Part shown: positions 31,438-42,782 of the stretch, piece by piece
Numbering within the stretch: position 1 is the first letter of the stretch
Layout of the letters: every line of letters starts with the position of its first letter
Origin: Dromiciops gliroides
Lineage: Eukaryota; Chordata; Mammalia; Microbiotheria; Microbiotheriidae
Reading direction: 5' to 3'
DNA length: 64,000 nt
Assembly: GCF_019393635.1 (NCBI RefSeq)
Contig: NC_057863.1
Span: forward strand, 624,955,291 to 625,019,290
Position numbers and translations under genes: made by a program
Notes under the pieces: generated by a model
The model's database searches: none
The model's input: the letters and a program-made list of their open reading frames with translations, nothing else
Told to the model about the DNA's origin: nothing

Positions 31438-32535
31438 GACCATATCTCCAAACCTTTCTGTTTGGCATTCAAAGCCATTCACAATCCCTGAGGTCCAATC
31501 TATGTGGTTCAGCCAAACTGGCCTACGATACTCTTCTCTGTGCCCTTGCCTAAGCTGCTCCCCTCACCCCATTCCCTTTTTCATTTCTGCCTCTTAGAAT
31601 CCTGAATTTCCTTCAGAGCTCAGCTCAAATGCCTCCTCCTCTACAGGACTTTCCTGACCCCCTCCTGCTACTACCTTTCTGCTCAAGTTACATGTATAAG
31701 TTGTTTCACTTTTCAGGTCTTTGTATTCCTGGAGCCTATAGAGTATGGGAAGAAATGCTCCTTCATTGATATCACCTCTTTCATCAAGAAGCTTTGGTGT
31801 CTCTCTGTTGCTTACAGGATAAAATACAAAACCCTCTACCTGGAAATTTAAAGCCCTTTATAACCTAGCCCCAATCTAGTCCACCTCCACCCCCCCCCAT
31901 CAAACATGCAAACTATCTTTCAGCTAAATGGCTCTACCTACTGTTCCCAACACACAACACCCCACTGTCTGCCTTTGGACTGCTCTTTACCCACGCTGTT
32001 CCCCCCAGGCCTTATTTCTACCTTGGAGAATCTCTATTTTCCTTCAGAAAAACAACACATGTGTCGCTTCCTGGATGAAGCCCTTCCTGATTCCCCCAGC
32101 CATGAGGGCTCTCCTGTCCCCTCCCCAAATACTTTCCGCATTTGGATTTTTGAATATATTTTCACATATGCATTGTCTCCTTTCCTCCCGTTCCAACAGA
32201 GTGTAAGCTTTTTAAGGGCAAGGATTATTTAATTTTTGGCTAGCATCATTTCATCACATAGTAGGTACTCAAGAAATGAATGCTTAATTAACATTAAGTT
32301 GAGGGGGCAGCTAGGTGGCACAGTGGATAAGGCACTAGCCTTGGATTCAGGAGGACCTGAGTTCAAACCCAGCCTCAGACACTTACTAGCTGTGTGACCC
32401 TGGACAAGTCACTTAACCCCCATTGCCCTACAAAAACAAAAACAAAAAAATTGTCTTTTGCCTTTCTTTGTATCCCTAGTGCTTAGCCCAGGGCCTGGTA
32501 CATAGTAAGTGCTTAATAAATGCTTTTTAATTATT
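31438..32535 (+). mobile_element. two consecutive L2 LINE 3' ends
   Basis: One copy runs from 31438 to about 31770 (GGCATTCAAAGCCATTCACA). The second runs from about 31785 to the terminus, which appears at 32255 and again at 32500 (CATAGTAAGTGCTTAATAAATGC). The SINE at 32304 splits the latter. Confidence 0.85.
32304..32448 (+). mobile_element. WSINE1-like SINE inserted in an L2 tail
   Basis: A plus-strand copy with a (CAAAAA)n tail. It lacks the second half of the GACACTTAACACTTACTAG motif (only one CACTTACTAG). Confidence 0.92.
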
Positions 32536-33006
32536 TCTATCATTTTACCTATCTATCTGCCCATCACTATCTCTCCATTAATCTACCTACTTCTCTACTT
32601 CCTCCTTTCTCTTTTTCCCTCTTTATCCATTCCCCACTCCTTCCATCACTTCCACTTTTATTTCACTGCAATGTTTCATTTTGGTATAGAGCGTTTAGAT
32701 TGGGCCTTTTAGCTATTTTGGTATCATGGTCCCCTTTTGGCAACCTGGTGAAGCCTATGCACCCCTTCTCAGAATCATGTTTGTTGTCTATATTAATAAC
32801 TAAAAGAAAAGATAAATTTCAGTTGAGGGTTAGTAGAAATAGAGATGTAATTTTTTTCCCATCCAAGTTCATCAACTCACTAATATCTATCCATGGACCT
32901 TAGGTAAAGAATCCCTAGTTTGAAGAAAAAGTATTAATACTAATACTATATTCTTCATTTAGGCACCAGTCAGCCAGAAACAGATTTGTGTAATATAGCC
33001 TTATTC

Positions 33007-33152
33007 TTTTTTTGGGGGGGGGGCAATGAGGGTTAAGTGACTTGCCCAGGGTCACACAACTAGTAAGTTCAAGTGTCTGAGTTCAGATTTGAACTCAGGT
33101 CCTCTTGAATCTAGGGCTGGTGCTTTATCCAGTGTGCCACTTAGCTGCTCCC
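33007..33152 (-). mobile_element. WSINE1-like SINE with G run
   Basis: A diverged minus-strand copy with T7G10 before GCAATGAGG. The flanks share TAGCCTTAT. Confidence 0.9.
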
Positions 33153-33674
33153 TGTAGCCTTATCCAAGTCATCTCTAGCTTGAGATGTTTAAACTGGTAG
33201 AGTTCTCCATGCTTTCTGACATGGCTCAATTGCAGGAAAGTTTCAGGTAACATTTACAGGAATCTTCAACTAGGAAAAATTGTTTTAAATATAGACTAGG
33301 TCGACATTCCAGAAAGAGTCACTCTCCCATTCTTTCTGGACCACTCCCTCTAAGGTCTCTACCAGAGATTTATATCAAGATTCTAAATTGAATAGCAGAC
33401 ATAAAAGGCTGAGAGACAGAGCCTCCCACTGAGTGGAAGATGGCACTTCCTGGAGTTGCACCCCAGTCTAATCCCTTCAGGGCACAAAGAAAGGAGAGTG
33501 CCCTTTAATCTAATCACCTAATGAAAGACTTTTTTTTTTATGTCCTCCATCTTTCTCTTGAAGGGGCTTTTTTCCCAGGAGTCTGGAAAAGGCTTTCATG
33601 GATAATATTATTTCTAATATTTCCAGAGAAACTAAAAATGAGGTTTGTTTTTCAAATATGCCTCCCCACATATG

Positions 33675-33870
33675 GATCATAGATTTAACACCAGAAGGCT
33701 CCTTAAAAGCGATTTGGTCCCACCCTCTTATTCTTCAGAGGAGGAAACCAAGATCCAGGGTAGATAAGTGACTTGCCCCAAGGTGACTCAGGAAAAGAAT
33801 TAGCAGAGCTGGGATTCAGATCCTGAGTGTTTGACACCAGATACAGCACCCTTTCTGTGGTGCTCCATGT
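33675..33870 (-). mobile_element. MIR-like SINE
   Basis: CTTATTCTTCAGAGGAGGAAACC, GATAAGTGACTTGCCCCAAGG and GAGCTGGGATTCAGATCC. Confidence 0.65.
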
Positions 33871-34109
33871 TGCCAGGTTACTTAAAGGCTCTTACAGGTT
33901 CCAAAATGGATTTTAACATGGCTCTGGAAATACCAGACTGGTACATTTGTTATTAGAGGAAGAGCCTACAAAATTGAGGGACTCAGCTACCTCTCAAATT
34001 GTAGGGGGTATGTGTGTATCTGTATGTGCATGTGCACATGATGATTTGTGCCAACAGGAGTACCTACGCCCATGAGGTCACAGATTTTTGAAGTATTAGA
34101 GAAAACATC

Positions 34110-34495
34110 TATTTTATCAATAAATCAACATTTATTAAGTTCCAGGCACTGTGCTAAGCCCTGGGGATACAAAAAGAGGCAAAAGGACAGTTTCTGCCTT
34201 CAATAAGTTTATTACCTAGTGGAAGAAAATAGAGCAAATAAATATATACAAAGCAAGCTATATAAAAAGGAAATAATGAATAGAGGGAAGGCACTGGAAT
34301 TAAGAGAGGTCGATGAAGGCTTCCTGTAGAAAGTGGGATTTTAGTTGGGGCTTAAAGGAAGCCAGGGCGGTCAGTAGTTAGAGCAGAGGAGCAAGAATGT
34401 TCCAGGCATGGGAGACAGCCAGAAAAAAATGCCAGGAGCCAAAAGACAGATGGATTGTCTTATTTGAGAAGCAGCCAGCAGGCCAGTGTCGCTGA
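34110..34495 (-). mobile_element. L2 LINE 3' end
   Basis: CCAGGCACTGTGCTAAGCCCTGGGGATAC through GGCTTAAAGGAAGCCAGG to CCAGCAGGCCAGTGTCGCTG is a clean complement of the L2 end. Confidence 0.88.
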
Positions 34496-34659
34496 ATAAA
34501 CAGAAAAATACCTCATCTGGAAGAGAAAAACAAGCCATGAACAACTAGAATGAAGTCATGAGTCTTGGGTTCTACACCCCCGACCCTTCCTGATTTGTGG
34601 TGTGACCAGTTTCCCTAAAGACAAATAATGGATCATAATATAAGTCACCTCCCTGACTG

Positions 34660-34810
34660 CAATGATACATAGACAATGGTTCTGCCACTGACTAGTGCCA
34701 CTAACAAGTCACTTTGTCCTTCCTGGCCCTTAGTTTCCTTATCTATAAAATGAGGGAACTTAAACTAAGTGATAATCAAGGAATCTTCTAGTTCTAACAT
34801 TCTATCTTCA
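34660..34810 (+). mobile_element. MIR-like SINE
   Basis: TGCCACTGACTAGTGCCACT, GTTTCCTTATCTATAAAATGAGG and CTTCTAGTTCTAACATTCTATC match MIR in sense orientation. Confidence 0.65.
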
Positions 34811-34894
34811 TAAAGTTTTCTTGCCTCCTTTTCTCTACATCCAGGCCCAATTTATTTTTGAAAGTCACAAGGTATAGACATTGATTTAGACTAT

Positions 34895-35150
34895 TCACTG
34901 GAAGGCCAAATACTGAAGATGAAGCTTAAATACTGTGGCCACATAATGAGAAGTAAAGACTTACTGGAAAAGACCCTATTGTTGGGAAAGGTGATGTTGG
35001 CAAAAGGAAAAGGAAGAGGATGAGATAGATGGATAGTATCATGGAAACAAGGAATGTAAATCTGGACATTCTTCAAGAGACAGTAGAGGACAGAAGTTCC
35101 ATGGTGTCATGAAGAGTAGAACCCAACTGAACAACAATAACAAATGGGTA
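34895..35150 (+). mobile_element. RTE (BovB-like) LINE 3' fragment
   Basis: A degraded frame reads CGHIMRSKDLLEKTLLLGKV followed by a Lys/Gly/Arg-rich stretch, matching the C-terminal region of RTE/BovB ORF2 (the LEKTLMLG motif). It is followed by GTCATGAAGAGTAGAACCCA and a CTGAACAACAATAACAA end. That tail is the one carried by the RTE-tailed SINEs here, so this is the likely partner LINE family. Confidence 0.75.
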
Positions 35151-35214
35151 CTTGATTTTATAATCAAGTGCAAACAAAAACAAAAACAACAATCAAAAAA
35201 GACTGAACGTTACT

Positions 35215-35475
35215 CTTTGTAACTTCACCTTTGGGTCCATCTTCTAGTATGAAAAAGAAGAAATCTAATCCTTTCCACACGACAATACTTCAAATACTTG
35301 CTGACAATTATGTGTCTGCCAAGTCTTTTTCAAGTTAAAGCTCTTCGGTTTTTTCAACCAATCTTCATATGGCATGACCTGAAGGCTTATCATCCTGGTT
35401 ACTCACCTCTTGGGCACTCATCAATATCTTTTAAGCTTGGATAAAATATTCCAGATGTAAAAGAATAAGATATTT
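35215..35475 (-). repeat. ancient interspersed repeat, CR1/L3-like
   Basis: It shares the TTCAACCAATCTTCATATGGCATGACC and TTGGATAAAATATTCCAGATG style of blocks with CR1-type 3' complements. It is diverged. Confidence 0.4.
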
Positions 35476-35520
35476 CTAGAAATGAACTCTATAATCAATT
35501 GTAAGTCAATAAGCATTTAT

Positions 35521-35777
35521 CATTGTTGTTCAGTCATTTACAGTGGTGTCCAATATTTCATGACCTTGTTTGGGGTTTTCTTGTCAGAGATACTGGAATG
35601 GTTTGCCATTTCCTTCTTGAGCTCATTTTATAGATGAGGGAAGTGAGGAAAACAGGGTGAAGTGACTTGTCCAGGGTGACACAGCTAGTAAGTGCCTGAG
35701 GCTGTATTTGAATTCGGAAAGGAGTCTTCCTGACTCCAGGCCCAGCACTCTATCCATTGTACCATCTAGGTGACCCA
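35521..35777 (-). mobile_element. RTE-tailed SINE, near full length
   Basis: The minus-strand copy begins with the tail complement (TGTTGTTCAGTCATTTACAG), passes GGTTTGCCATTTCCTTCTTG, and ends in the tRNA-like head complement (ACCATCTAGGTGACCC). Confidence 0.82.
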
Positions 35778-35885
35778 AACATTAATTAAGTACCTTCTAA
35801 ATGCCAGATGCTGTGCTAAGAGACACAAATACAAATTAAAAACAAAACATCGTCCCTGCCCTCAAGGAACTTACAATCTAATACT
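35778..35885 (-). mobile_element. L2 LINE 3' terminus
   Basis: AAGTACCTTCTAAATGCCAG to CTCAAGGAACTTACAATCTAAT. It abuts the RTE-tailed SINE. Confidence 0.8.
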
Positions 35886-36092
35886 GGAAGACAGCTAAGT
35901 GGTGCAGTGGACAGAGCTCTTATCTCTGCCCTCCAGTCAGAATCTAATCAGAGGAGCCCTGAATTAAATATCCTCTTTGGTTCCACCAAAATCCTCATAT
36001 GCTCTTTGGATGAGCTACTGTCTAGCTGGGCATCCCCCAACTTGTACTGATGATGCTGATTTTTTGATTCCAAGTTTGATAGTTTATTTTTA

Positions 36093-36235
36093 TTTTTTGG
36101 GGGGCAATGAGGGTTAAGTGACTTGCCCAGGGTCACACAGCTAGTAAATGTCAAGTGTCTGAGGCTGGATTTGAACTCAGGTCCTCCTGAATCCAGGGCC
36201 AGTGCTTTATCCACTGTAGTGCCACCTAGTTGCCC
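36093..36235 (-). mobile_element. WSINE1-like SINE
   Basis: A minus-strand copy with a small insertion (CACTGTAGTGCCACC) near the head. It abuts a minus-strand MIR-type fragment on its right. Confidence 0.9.
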
Positions 36236-36440
36236 TGGTAACTGGCATTTGTCATCTCATTTGATCCTCAAATCCACCCTGAGGTAGGTGCTATTATTAT
36301 CCCCATTTTACAGATAAGGAGACTGATACTGATAAGAGATGAAATGACTTGCCCAAAATTACACAGCTGGTAAGGGTCTGAAGTTAGGTAGAGACTCAGG
36401 TCTTCTGGACCCCAAGGCCCATACTGGATCCCCTACACCA
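36236..36440 (-). mobile_element. MIR-type SINE
   Basis: CTCATTTGATCCTCAAATCC, GGTAGGTGCTATTATTATCC and ACAGATAAGGAGACTGATAC. Confidence 0.82.
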
Positions 36441-36608
36441 GAGGTGCCAAATACACGGCCTGCAGGTTGCATATGGCTCACAACATTGCCAAGTGCACCA
36501 GATTCAAATGCAATCAGGAAGTATTTAACAAAATAAATAAAAATACAATAAAACATAGATAGTATTACATTTTAAAAGTAAATCAGTAGTGGGGATCCTT
36601 ATGTATGT

Positions 36609-36753
36609 TTGTTTGTTGTTGTTGTTGTTTTTTGGTGAGGCAATAGGGATTAAGTGACTTGCCCAGGGTCACACAACTATTAAGTGTCAAGTGTCTGAGG
36701 CCAAATTTGAACTCAGGTCCTCCTGAATCCAGGGCCGGGCCACCTAGCTGCCT
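36609..36753 (-). mobile_element. WSINE1-like SINE with head deletion
   Basis: A minus-strand copy in which about 20 bases (TGCTCTATCCACTGCG region) are lost between GGGCCGG and GCCACC. The flanks CTTATGTATG and CTTATGCATG mark the target duplication. Confidence 0.9.
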
Positions 36754-37620
36754 GCTTATGCATGGTTTAATGGTCTTTGTTTCTGTTTGAATTGGACACC
36801 ACCATCCTACACCACCTACTTGCCTCCACTATACCCCAAGGCTCCTTCCCAAGACTGAGGTATTGTCAGTAATTAGAACCACAGATAAAGAGTCATAATT
36901 GGAGAATGGGAGCCTTTGGGATTTCAAATGAAAGGTTGTCCCAGACTCACAGATTGCAAGACAGTAAAAATTGAGATAATCCCAAGCAGAGGCTTGGATC
37001 CTGTCTTTGCTCCATCTACATTTCCCAAGAGTCCTAAAAAAATCAATTGGAAATGGAGAATGTTTTCAGTATTGCCAATGGCCTTATGTACTATGTATAC
37101 TGTTCATCTTGGTACAGAAAAGAAATAAAGCTGAACCTTCCAAGAAAGAGAAGAATTCTGAGTAAGATGCTCCTTTATTTGTGTCTGTATATTCAAACAG
37201 CTGACCATGTGTTTATGAGAACTTAAAATAGCACCAAGTATTTATAATGTGTTTTTCTTCCGAAGAACGTCAAGCTTTTAAAAACCATTACTTCATTAAT
37301 CTTCCTCTGCCCCCATGATGTTGAAAGGAAACGTGATCATTTTACCAAATGGGAAACATAGGAAGAACTCCCTCCTGCTTTTCTGAGGAGGAGGCCACCT
37401 ACCGTGAAAGCAACCCTTTTCTAGCTCTCCACTGACTCAAAACTACTCTTCTTCAATACCCAGTCTGCTCCTTGGCTTCAATCTCTAAGGGAGAAGTGAT
37501 TCTTCTCCTTGCCAAGGCTAATCCCTATACTTGTGGTCTTAATTCCAACCCTCCTCCTCCAGGAACCTTCCAAAGCTTAAACATTCTCTCTCAAAACCTG
37601 TCCCTATTGACTGGCTCCCT

Positions 37621-37662
37621 TTTTTGAGGGGGGGGTGGGGGTGGGGCAATGACGGTTAAGTG
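37621..37662 (-). mobile_element. SINE tail fragment (truncated)
   Basis: Only the tail end of a minus-strand SINE (G-rich run, then GGGGCAATGACGGTTAAGTG) is present. It joins directly to A-rich sequence, with the rest of the element missing. Confidence 0.7.
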
Positions 37663-38035
37663 AAAAAAAATTAAAGAAATAAAGTGAAAAATATTATGTT
37701 TCAGTCTGTTTAGTTAATATCAGTTCTTTCTCTAGAGGTGGATAGTATGCTTCACCATTAGTCCTCTGGGATTGTCTTAGATCATTGTATTACTAAGAAT
37801 AGCAAAGTCATTTCATAGTTCTTCATCAAACAATATTGCTGTCACTGTGCACAATGTTCTCCTGGTTCTGATCACTTCACTATGCATCAGTTCATGTAAG
37901 TCTTTCTGAAATCATCCTTTTTGTCATTTCCTATAGTACAATAATATTCCATCAGCATTATATACCACAACTTGTTTAGCCATTCCCCAACTGATGGGCA
38001 TTCCTTTGCCTTCCAATTCTTTAGCTGCTGGTTTG
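37663..38035 (-). mobile_element. L1 3' end, minus strand
   Basis: The minus strand reads CPSVGEWLNKLWYIMLMEYY and CTIGNDKKDDFRKTY. It splits a plus-strand L2, whose two halves lie at 37400-37620 and 38036-38310. Confidence 0.82.
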
Positions 38036-38310
38036 GTTTCCTTCCAAACTCAGATCCAGTGCTTATCCCCAAAGCTTTTCCAGATTCGTCGAGTTGCTAG
38101 TGCCTTGCCCTCCTTTCCAATATTAGCTCATCTTCATTTTGCGTCTATTATGTGCATACTTATAAGTGTACATGTTGTTTTCCCCAACAGAATGAAAGTT
38201 CTTTTGAGAGGGGATATTTTACTTTTTGTCTTTTATCCTCAATGTTTAGCAAAGTATCTGTCACAAAAAAAGCACTCAATAACTGCTTACTGATTGACTG
38301 ATTATTCTCT

Positions 38311-38760
38311 ATGCTAAAGACTCTCAAATCTCCAGCCTTAATTACTCTCCTAAACTCCAATCTGGCACTTTCAACTGGTTCCTGGATATTTCCATCTGTT
38401 TCCAAACCTAACACAAGCAAACATCATCTTTATTACTTATAACTGCCGTTCTGGGGCAGCTACATGGCACAGTGGATAAAGCACCGGCCCAGATTCAGTA
38501 GGATCTGAGTTCAAATCTGATCTCAGATACTTGACACTTATTAGCTGTGTGACCTTGGGCAAGTCACTTAACCCTCATTGCCCCGCCAAAAAAACAAACA
38601 AAAAACTGCCCTTCTTCCAAACCTTCCCAATTCTACTGATGCCACCACCAATCTTGTACTCACAATCTTATAGCTTTCCTTGATTTACCTTCCATAATCC
38701 TTCAGATCTTATTTTATTTTGCTCACCTACCCAAAGTTTCTTGGGAAGCAAACTAGAAAT
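38311..38760 (+). mobile_element. L2 LINE ORF2 fragment split by a SINE
   Basis: GCTAAAGACTCTCAAATCTCC and CTGGATATTTCCATCTGTTTCC match the L2 post-RT region. It resumes after the SINE at 38453 with CTTCTTCCAAACCTTCCC. Confidence 0.72.
38453..38603 (+). mobile_element. WSINE1-like SINE inserted in an L2 copy
   Basis: A plus-strand copy flanked by AACTGCCGTTCT and AACTGCCCTTCT, one mismatch apart. Confidence 0.93.
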
Positions 38761-38831
38761 CAGGGATATGCCCAAATATCCCTAGACAAAATGGCCTGCT
38801 GACATTCCATCTCCCATTTCTTCTATCTCTT

Positions 38832-39145
38832 GTGTGTGTGTGTGTGTGGCAATAAGGGTTAAGTGCCTTGCCCAGGAGCAGCTAGGGGGTGCAGTGGATA
38901 AAGCACCAGCCCTGGATTCAGGAGGACCTGAGTTCAAATCCGACCATAGACATTTGACACTTACTAGCTGTGTGACCCTGGGCAAGTCACTTAACCCCCA
39001 TTGCCCCCCCCACACAAAAAAGTGCCTTTCCCAAGGTCACACAGCTAGTAAGTGTCAAGTGTCTGAGGTCAGATTTGAACTCATGTCCTCCTGAATCCAG
39101 GGCTGGTGCTTTATCCACTGCACCATCTAGCTGCATCCCCCCTTT
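38832..39145 (-). mobile_element. WSINE1-like SINE (outer), split by another SINE
   Basis: A minus-strand copy present as 38832-38874 and 39034-39145. Its T tail has become a (TG)n run. The outer flanks share TTCTTCTATCTCTT. Confidence 0.9.
38875..39019 (+). mobile_element. WSINE1-like SINE (inner), nested in opposite orientation
   Basis: A plus-strand copy inserted inside the outer SINE. The target AAGTGCCTTGCCCA is duplicated as AAGTGCCTTTCCCA, one mismatch. A C run precedes its A tail. Confidence 0.93.
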
Positions 39146-39149
39146 TTTC

Positions 39150-39600
39150 TTCTATCTCTTAACATGAATGGTCTTCGATGTCTCAAATGCACCCCTTTCT
39201 CACTTCAACTTCATAGAATCTTCAGCTCTTCTAACTCCTTTACAAGGCCTTTTCTGGCCACCCCAGTCAGCATTCAATTCTCAAAGCTAATTGGCAAGGA
39301 CCGTATATGTATTTTGTCTTTGCCTTTTTGTGCACACGTGTATCTGCCCAGTGGAATATTGGCTCGTTGAGGGACAATTTCATTTCTTGTCTTTGTGTAC
39401 TCAGTGCTTAGTATATGATGTGTGGTTCATGTTTGTTCATTTGATGAACCCTAAGATTCTATATAAGCCTGGAGCATTTTGCAGGACACTCTCCCAATTG
39501 GTGGAGGGATTTCTGACTCAAGCCTGCCTGCCTGTGTGGAGTCTTTGTGAGAGCTTGGAAGAAGAGACTTACACATAGTTAAGTGCTTAATAAATAAACT
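39150..39600 (+). mobile_element. L2 LINE 3' end, diverged
   Basis: CTTCATAGAATCTTCAGCTC, GGAATATTGGCTCGTTGAGGG and AGTTAAGTGCTTAATAAATAAAC follow the L2 3' layout. Confidence 0.65.
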
Positions 39601-39820
39601 AATTCATACTTGTTGACAGACTGCCAGCAAATTTATTAGATGCCGGAGATGTAAAGACAAAAATAATCCTGCCCTCAAAGAGCAGAGCATCAGGGTGAAA
39701 AAAATGGGTACACAGATAAATACATGTATAACAAATGGGGAGGATCCAGAAAGAATTCTTTCAGGATCTAGGATCTGAGTTAAGCCTTGAAGGAAGTCCA
39801 TTGCTACCCCATCTCTTCCT
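39601..39820 (-). mobile_element. L2 LINE 3' fragment
   Basis: CCTGCCCTCAAAGAGCAGAGCATC and GAGTTAAGCCTTGAAGGAAGTCC are complements of the L2 end. Confidence 0.7.
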
Positions 39821-40734
39821 CTTGTGAGAGGTGCTTGCATACATACATAACAAAATATTTTCCGTCAATTTCAACAGAGGACCAACAATGGCAATTCCTC
39901 AAGCTCCAGCCTTCAAATACAAAACTCTCCAAGAGATCATGAGGATCTGTCACAAGAAAACAAACGAGTGGAACAAGAACTGGTGATGTGCTTTGACCAT
40001 TTCACAAAGAAATAGAGGGGCCTGAGATGGGACAGAACAGAGCTGAGCTGGAGCTGGGAGAAAGAAGCCGCCTCTGGTTCTCAGGAGAGTCACATCTTTC
40101 CTGCTGATTTCAGAGAAACTGCAGCAACAGGGCAGAAGCAAAATAAACATGCACAAGTATTTTTGGAAGAAAAAAAAAGCATCTATCTCCTGAACAAAGT
40201 TTTACAACATATCTGGGCTGTTGTTTTTGTGGTAATTCATGAGCCTTCTATTTCATCTCCCAAAGTTATGATGAATAGAGCTTTTAAAAACATTCTAGCG
40301 ATTCATCACATCTGATTTATGACTAAATGAAGCAGGCTCTCTGGAAAGCATTTCTCATGCCCGAATCCTGTTCTTGTTGTGGGACAAAGGAAAGAGCAAA
40401 ACCAGACATTTCAGCAGCTCAAAGAATAGACAACACACTGCTCCTCTTGCCCTTGAGTGGTTTATACTCTGGTAGAGGGGCTATACCCATGGCACAGATG
40501 TACAACACAGACTGATGAGGCAATACTGCGTCCCAAGTGTCTCAGAGATACAAAACAAAGTATTTTGGGAGGAGTAAGGTCACCACTAATCAATGGGATC
40601 TAGGAAGGCTTCCCAGAAGGTGAATTTCAGATGAACTTTTAAAAACGGGTGAGAATTTAACAAGCCAAGAAGGGGAAAGGAAGACAGAAATATAGGGAAA
40701 GCATTTGCTTAATTCTTGGGAGGGTGAATCAAAG

Positions 40735-41360
40735 GAATTCAGGGCAGGGGAGGGGCTCAGAGGTCATCTTATCCAACCCAGAGCTGAATGAGAACCCTCA
40801 GTGTTAACATTACCTACAAGGGTTTATGGAGCCTTTCCTTGAAGGCCTCTGTTGCGGGGGAAAGCCCATTCCATTTCTGGAGAGCACTAACTAATCATTA
40901 GGATATTCTTCCTTAGGTCATGCTGAAATTGACCTCTTTACAAATTCCACTTGGTGCCCCTGGCTATGGGGACAAGCAGAATAATGCCAGGTACATGCAA
41001 ACAGCCTGTTGCCCCCTTCCCACTTCCTTAAATCTTATGTCCAGGTTAAACAGCCCATGTCCCTTCAGATGGTCAACCAGAACTTGCCCATTGCTGGTCA
41101 CCCTCCTCTTGACTCTCTCTAGCTACTCATGATCCTGCCCTAAACTATGTCACCCAAGAAGTGAACATGATAGTAGGCAGGCTCTGAGCAGGGAAGAATA
41201 TATACAGGGGGACGATCCCCTCTCCAGTCCTGAACCCTCATGCAGGCTACGTGAGGTCTGACATGTCATACTGTCACATTATTGACACACTGAATTTACA
41301 GCCAATTCAAGTATGTTGATGGATTTGATGGCTGTAGAGGTCCCTCTTATATTCTGTGAT
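40735..41360 (-). repeat. ancient interspersed repeat, CR1/L3-like
   Basis: It contains GGTCATCTTATCCAACCCAG, ATTCTTCCTTAGGTCATGCT, and CAGATGGTCAACCAGAACTT-type text common in old mammalian repeats. The family is not certain. Confidence 0.4.
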
Positions 41361-41614
41361 TATGTGGAGAAGCTCCTGTCTGGCCACCCCTTCCCCACCA
41401 TCTTGTACTTGGGAGGTGGATTTTAAGATTTTTTTTACTATTCTATTATAAATTTCACCTGATTAGCTTTGGCCTTGATTTCTAGTAGCCAAGATTTAGG
41501 GGTGAGGAGGGTGTGGGAGGTGGGAAGCTTGGCTATTTCTCAACTTGTTAACTATACCTCCTAATTTTCTGTAATTGGGCAAATGTGATAAGCATGACTA
41601 CTTTGGCCTTTTAC

Positions 41615-41855
41615 AATCAAGAAGCATTTAAGGGATTACTATGTGCCACATCTAAGTACTAGGGAATACATAAATATAAACTTTACCTGCCTCCAAGTAA
41701 CTTAAACCCTAGGGTTTGGGGCAGGGGAGTAGATGCTACAAAATAGATATAGGATAAATTTACAGGACACTAGCATCTAGGGCTGAGGGAAGGTGAGGAA
41801 ACACATCATTAGGTTTTCACTTAAGAGAGTTTTATAGAAAAGAACGGATTCTAGA
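41615..41855 (-). mobile_element. L2 LINE 3' fragment
   Basis: GATTACTATGTGCCACATCTAAGTACTAGG and CTCCAAGTAACTTAAACCCTAGG follow the L2 end. Confidence 0.68.
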
Positions 41856-41869
41856 TGGAGTTTAGTGAA

Positions 41870-42445
41870 TCAACATTTCTGCCTGCCTCATGTCTCCTGA
41901 CTCAAATTCATCCTCTTTCAGCCAACAATGTGATTTTCCTAAAACACAGACGTTCCTGTGACTCCCCTAACTCGATAAACTCCAGTGGTTCCCTATCACC
42001 TACAGGATCAAATACCAAATCTTATTTGGCTTTCAGAGTGCTTCATAACCTAAGTCCCCCGATCTTTACAGCCATCTAATACCTCTCACGCCACCCCCAC
42101 CCCATGCATTCTTTGATCCAGTGACACTGGCCTTCTGGCTGTCCATCTAACAACACATTTTTCAGCTCGTGACATTTTTTCTGGCTGTCCCCTTTGCCTG
42201 GCATGCTCCCATTCCTCATGTCTGCTCTCTTCTCTGGCTTCCTTCAAGTCCCAACTAAAACTCCACCTTCTATAGGAAGCCTTTCTTGACCCCTCTTAAT
42301 TCCAGTGTCTTCCCTCTTTTGATTGTATCCTATTAATCCTGCATATAGCTCCCCCATTTGATTGTGGGCAGGGGCCATCTTTTGCCTCATTTTGAATTCC
42401 TAGCACTCAGCACAGTGCCTGGCATATAGAAGGCGCTTAATGTTT
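41870..42445 (+). mobile_element. L2 LINE 3' end, well preserved
   Basis: CAACAATGTGATTTTCCTAAA, CTACAGGATCAAATACCAAAT, CTCCACCTTCTATAGGAAGCC and the terminus GCACAGTGCCTGGCATATAGAAGG. Confidence 0.88.
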
Positions 42446-42627
42446 ACTGACTAAGTATTTGTTACTGGTATTATGCTAAAGTACTGCAGATATAAAGAAA
42501 GGCCAAAGCAGGCCCTGCCCTCAGGGAGTCCACATTCTAATGGGTAAGACAACATGCTAACAGCTATGTGCAAACAAAGTGTAGACATCGATAAACTGGA
42601 AAGTCATGTCAGAGGGAAGACAATGTA
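42446..42627 (-). mobile_element. L2 LINE 3' fragment
   Basis: GGCCCTGCCCTCAGGGAGTCCACATTC and the AACAGCTATGTGCAAACAAA block. It is tail-to-tail with the plus-strand L2 on its left. Confidence 0.78.
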
Positions 42628-42782
42628 TTTTTTTTTCTTTTTTTGGTGAGGCAATTTGGGTTAAAAGTGACTTGCCCAGGGTCACACAGCTAGTCAGTGT
42701 CAAGTGTCTGAGGCTGGATTTGAACTCAGGTCTTCCTGAATCCAGGGCCGGTGCTTTATCCACTGCGCCACCTAGCTGCCCC
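42628..42782 (-). mobile_element. WSINE1-like SINE
   Basis: A full-length minus-strand copy within a minus-strand L2 3' end, with a T9CT7 tail. Confidence 0.93.

Larger units (their letters stand above)
37400..38310 (+). mobile_element. L2 LINE 3' region split by an L1
   Basis: The left part (37400-37620) and right part (38036-38310) flank the SINE tail fragment and minus-strand L1. The right part ends at the L2 terminus GCACTCAATAACTGCTTACTGATTGACTGA. Confidence 0.75.
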
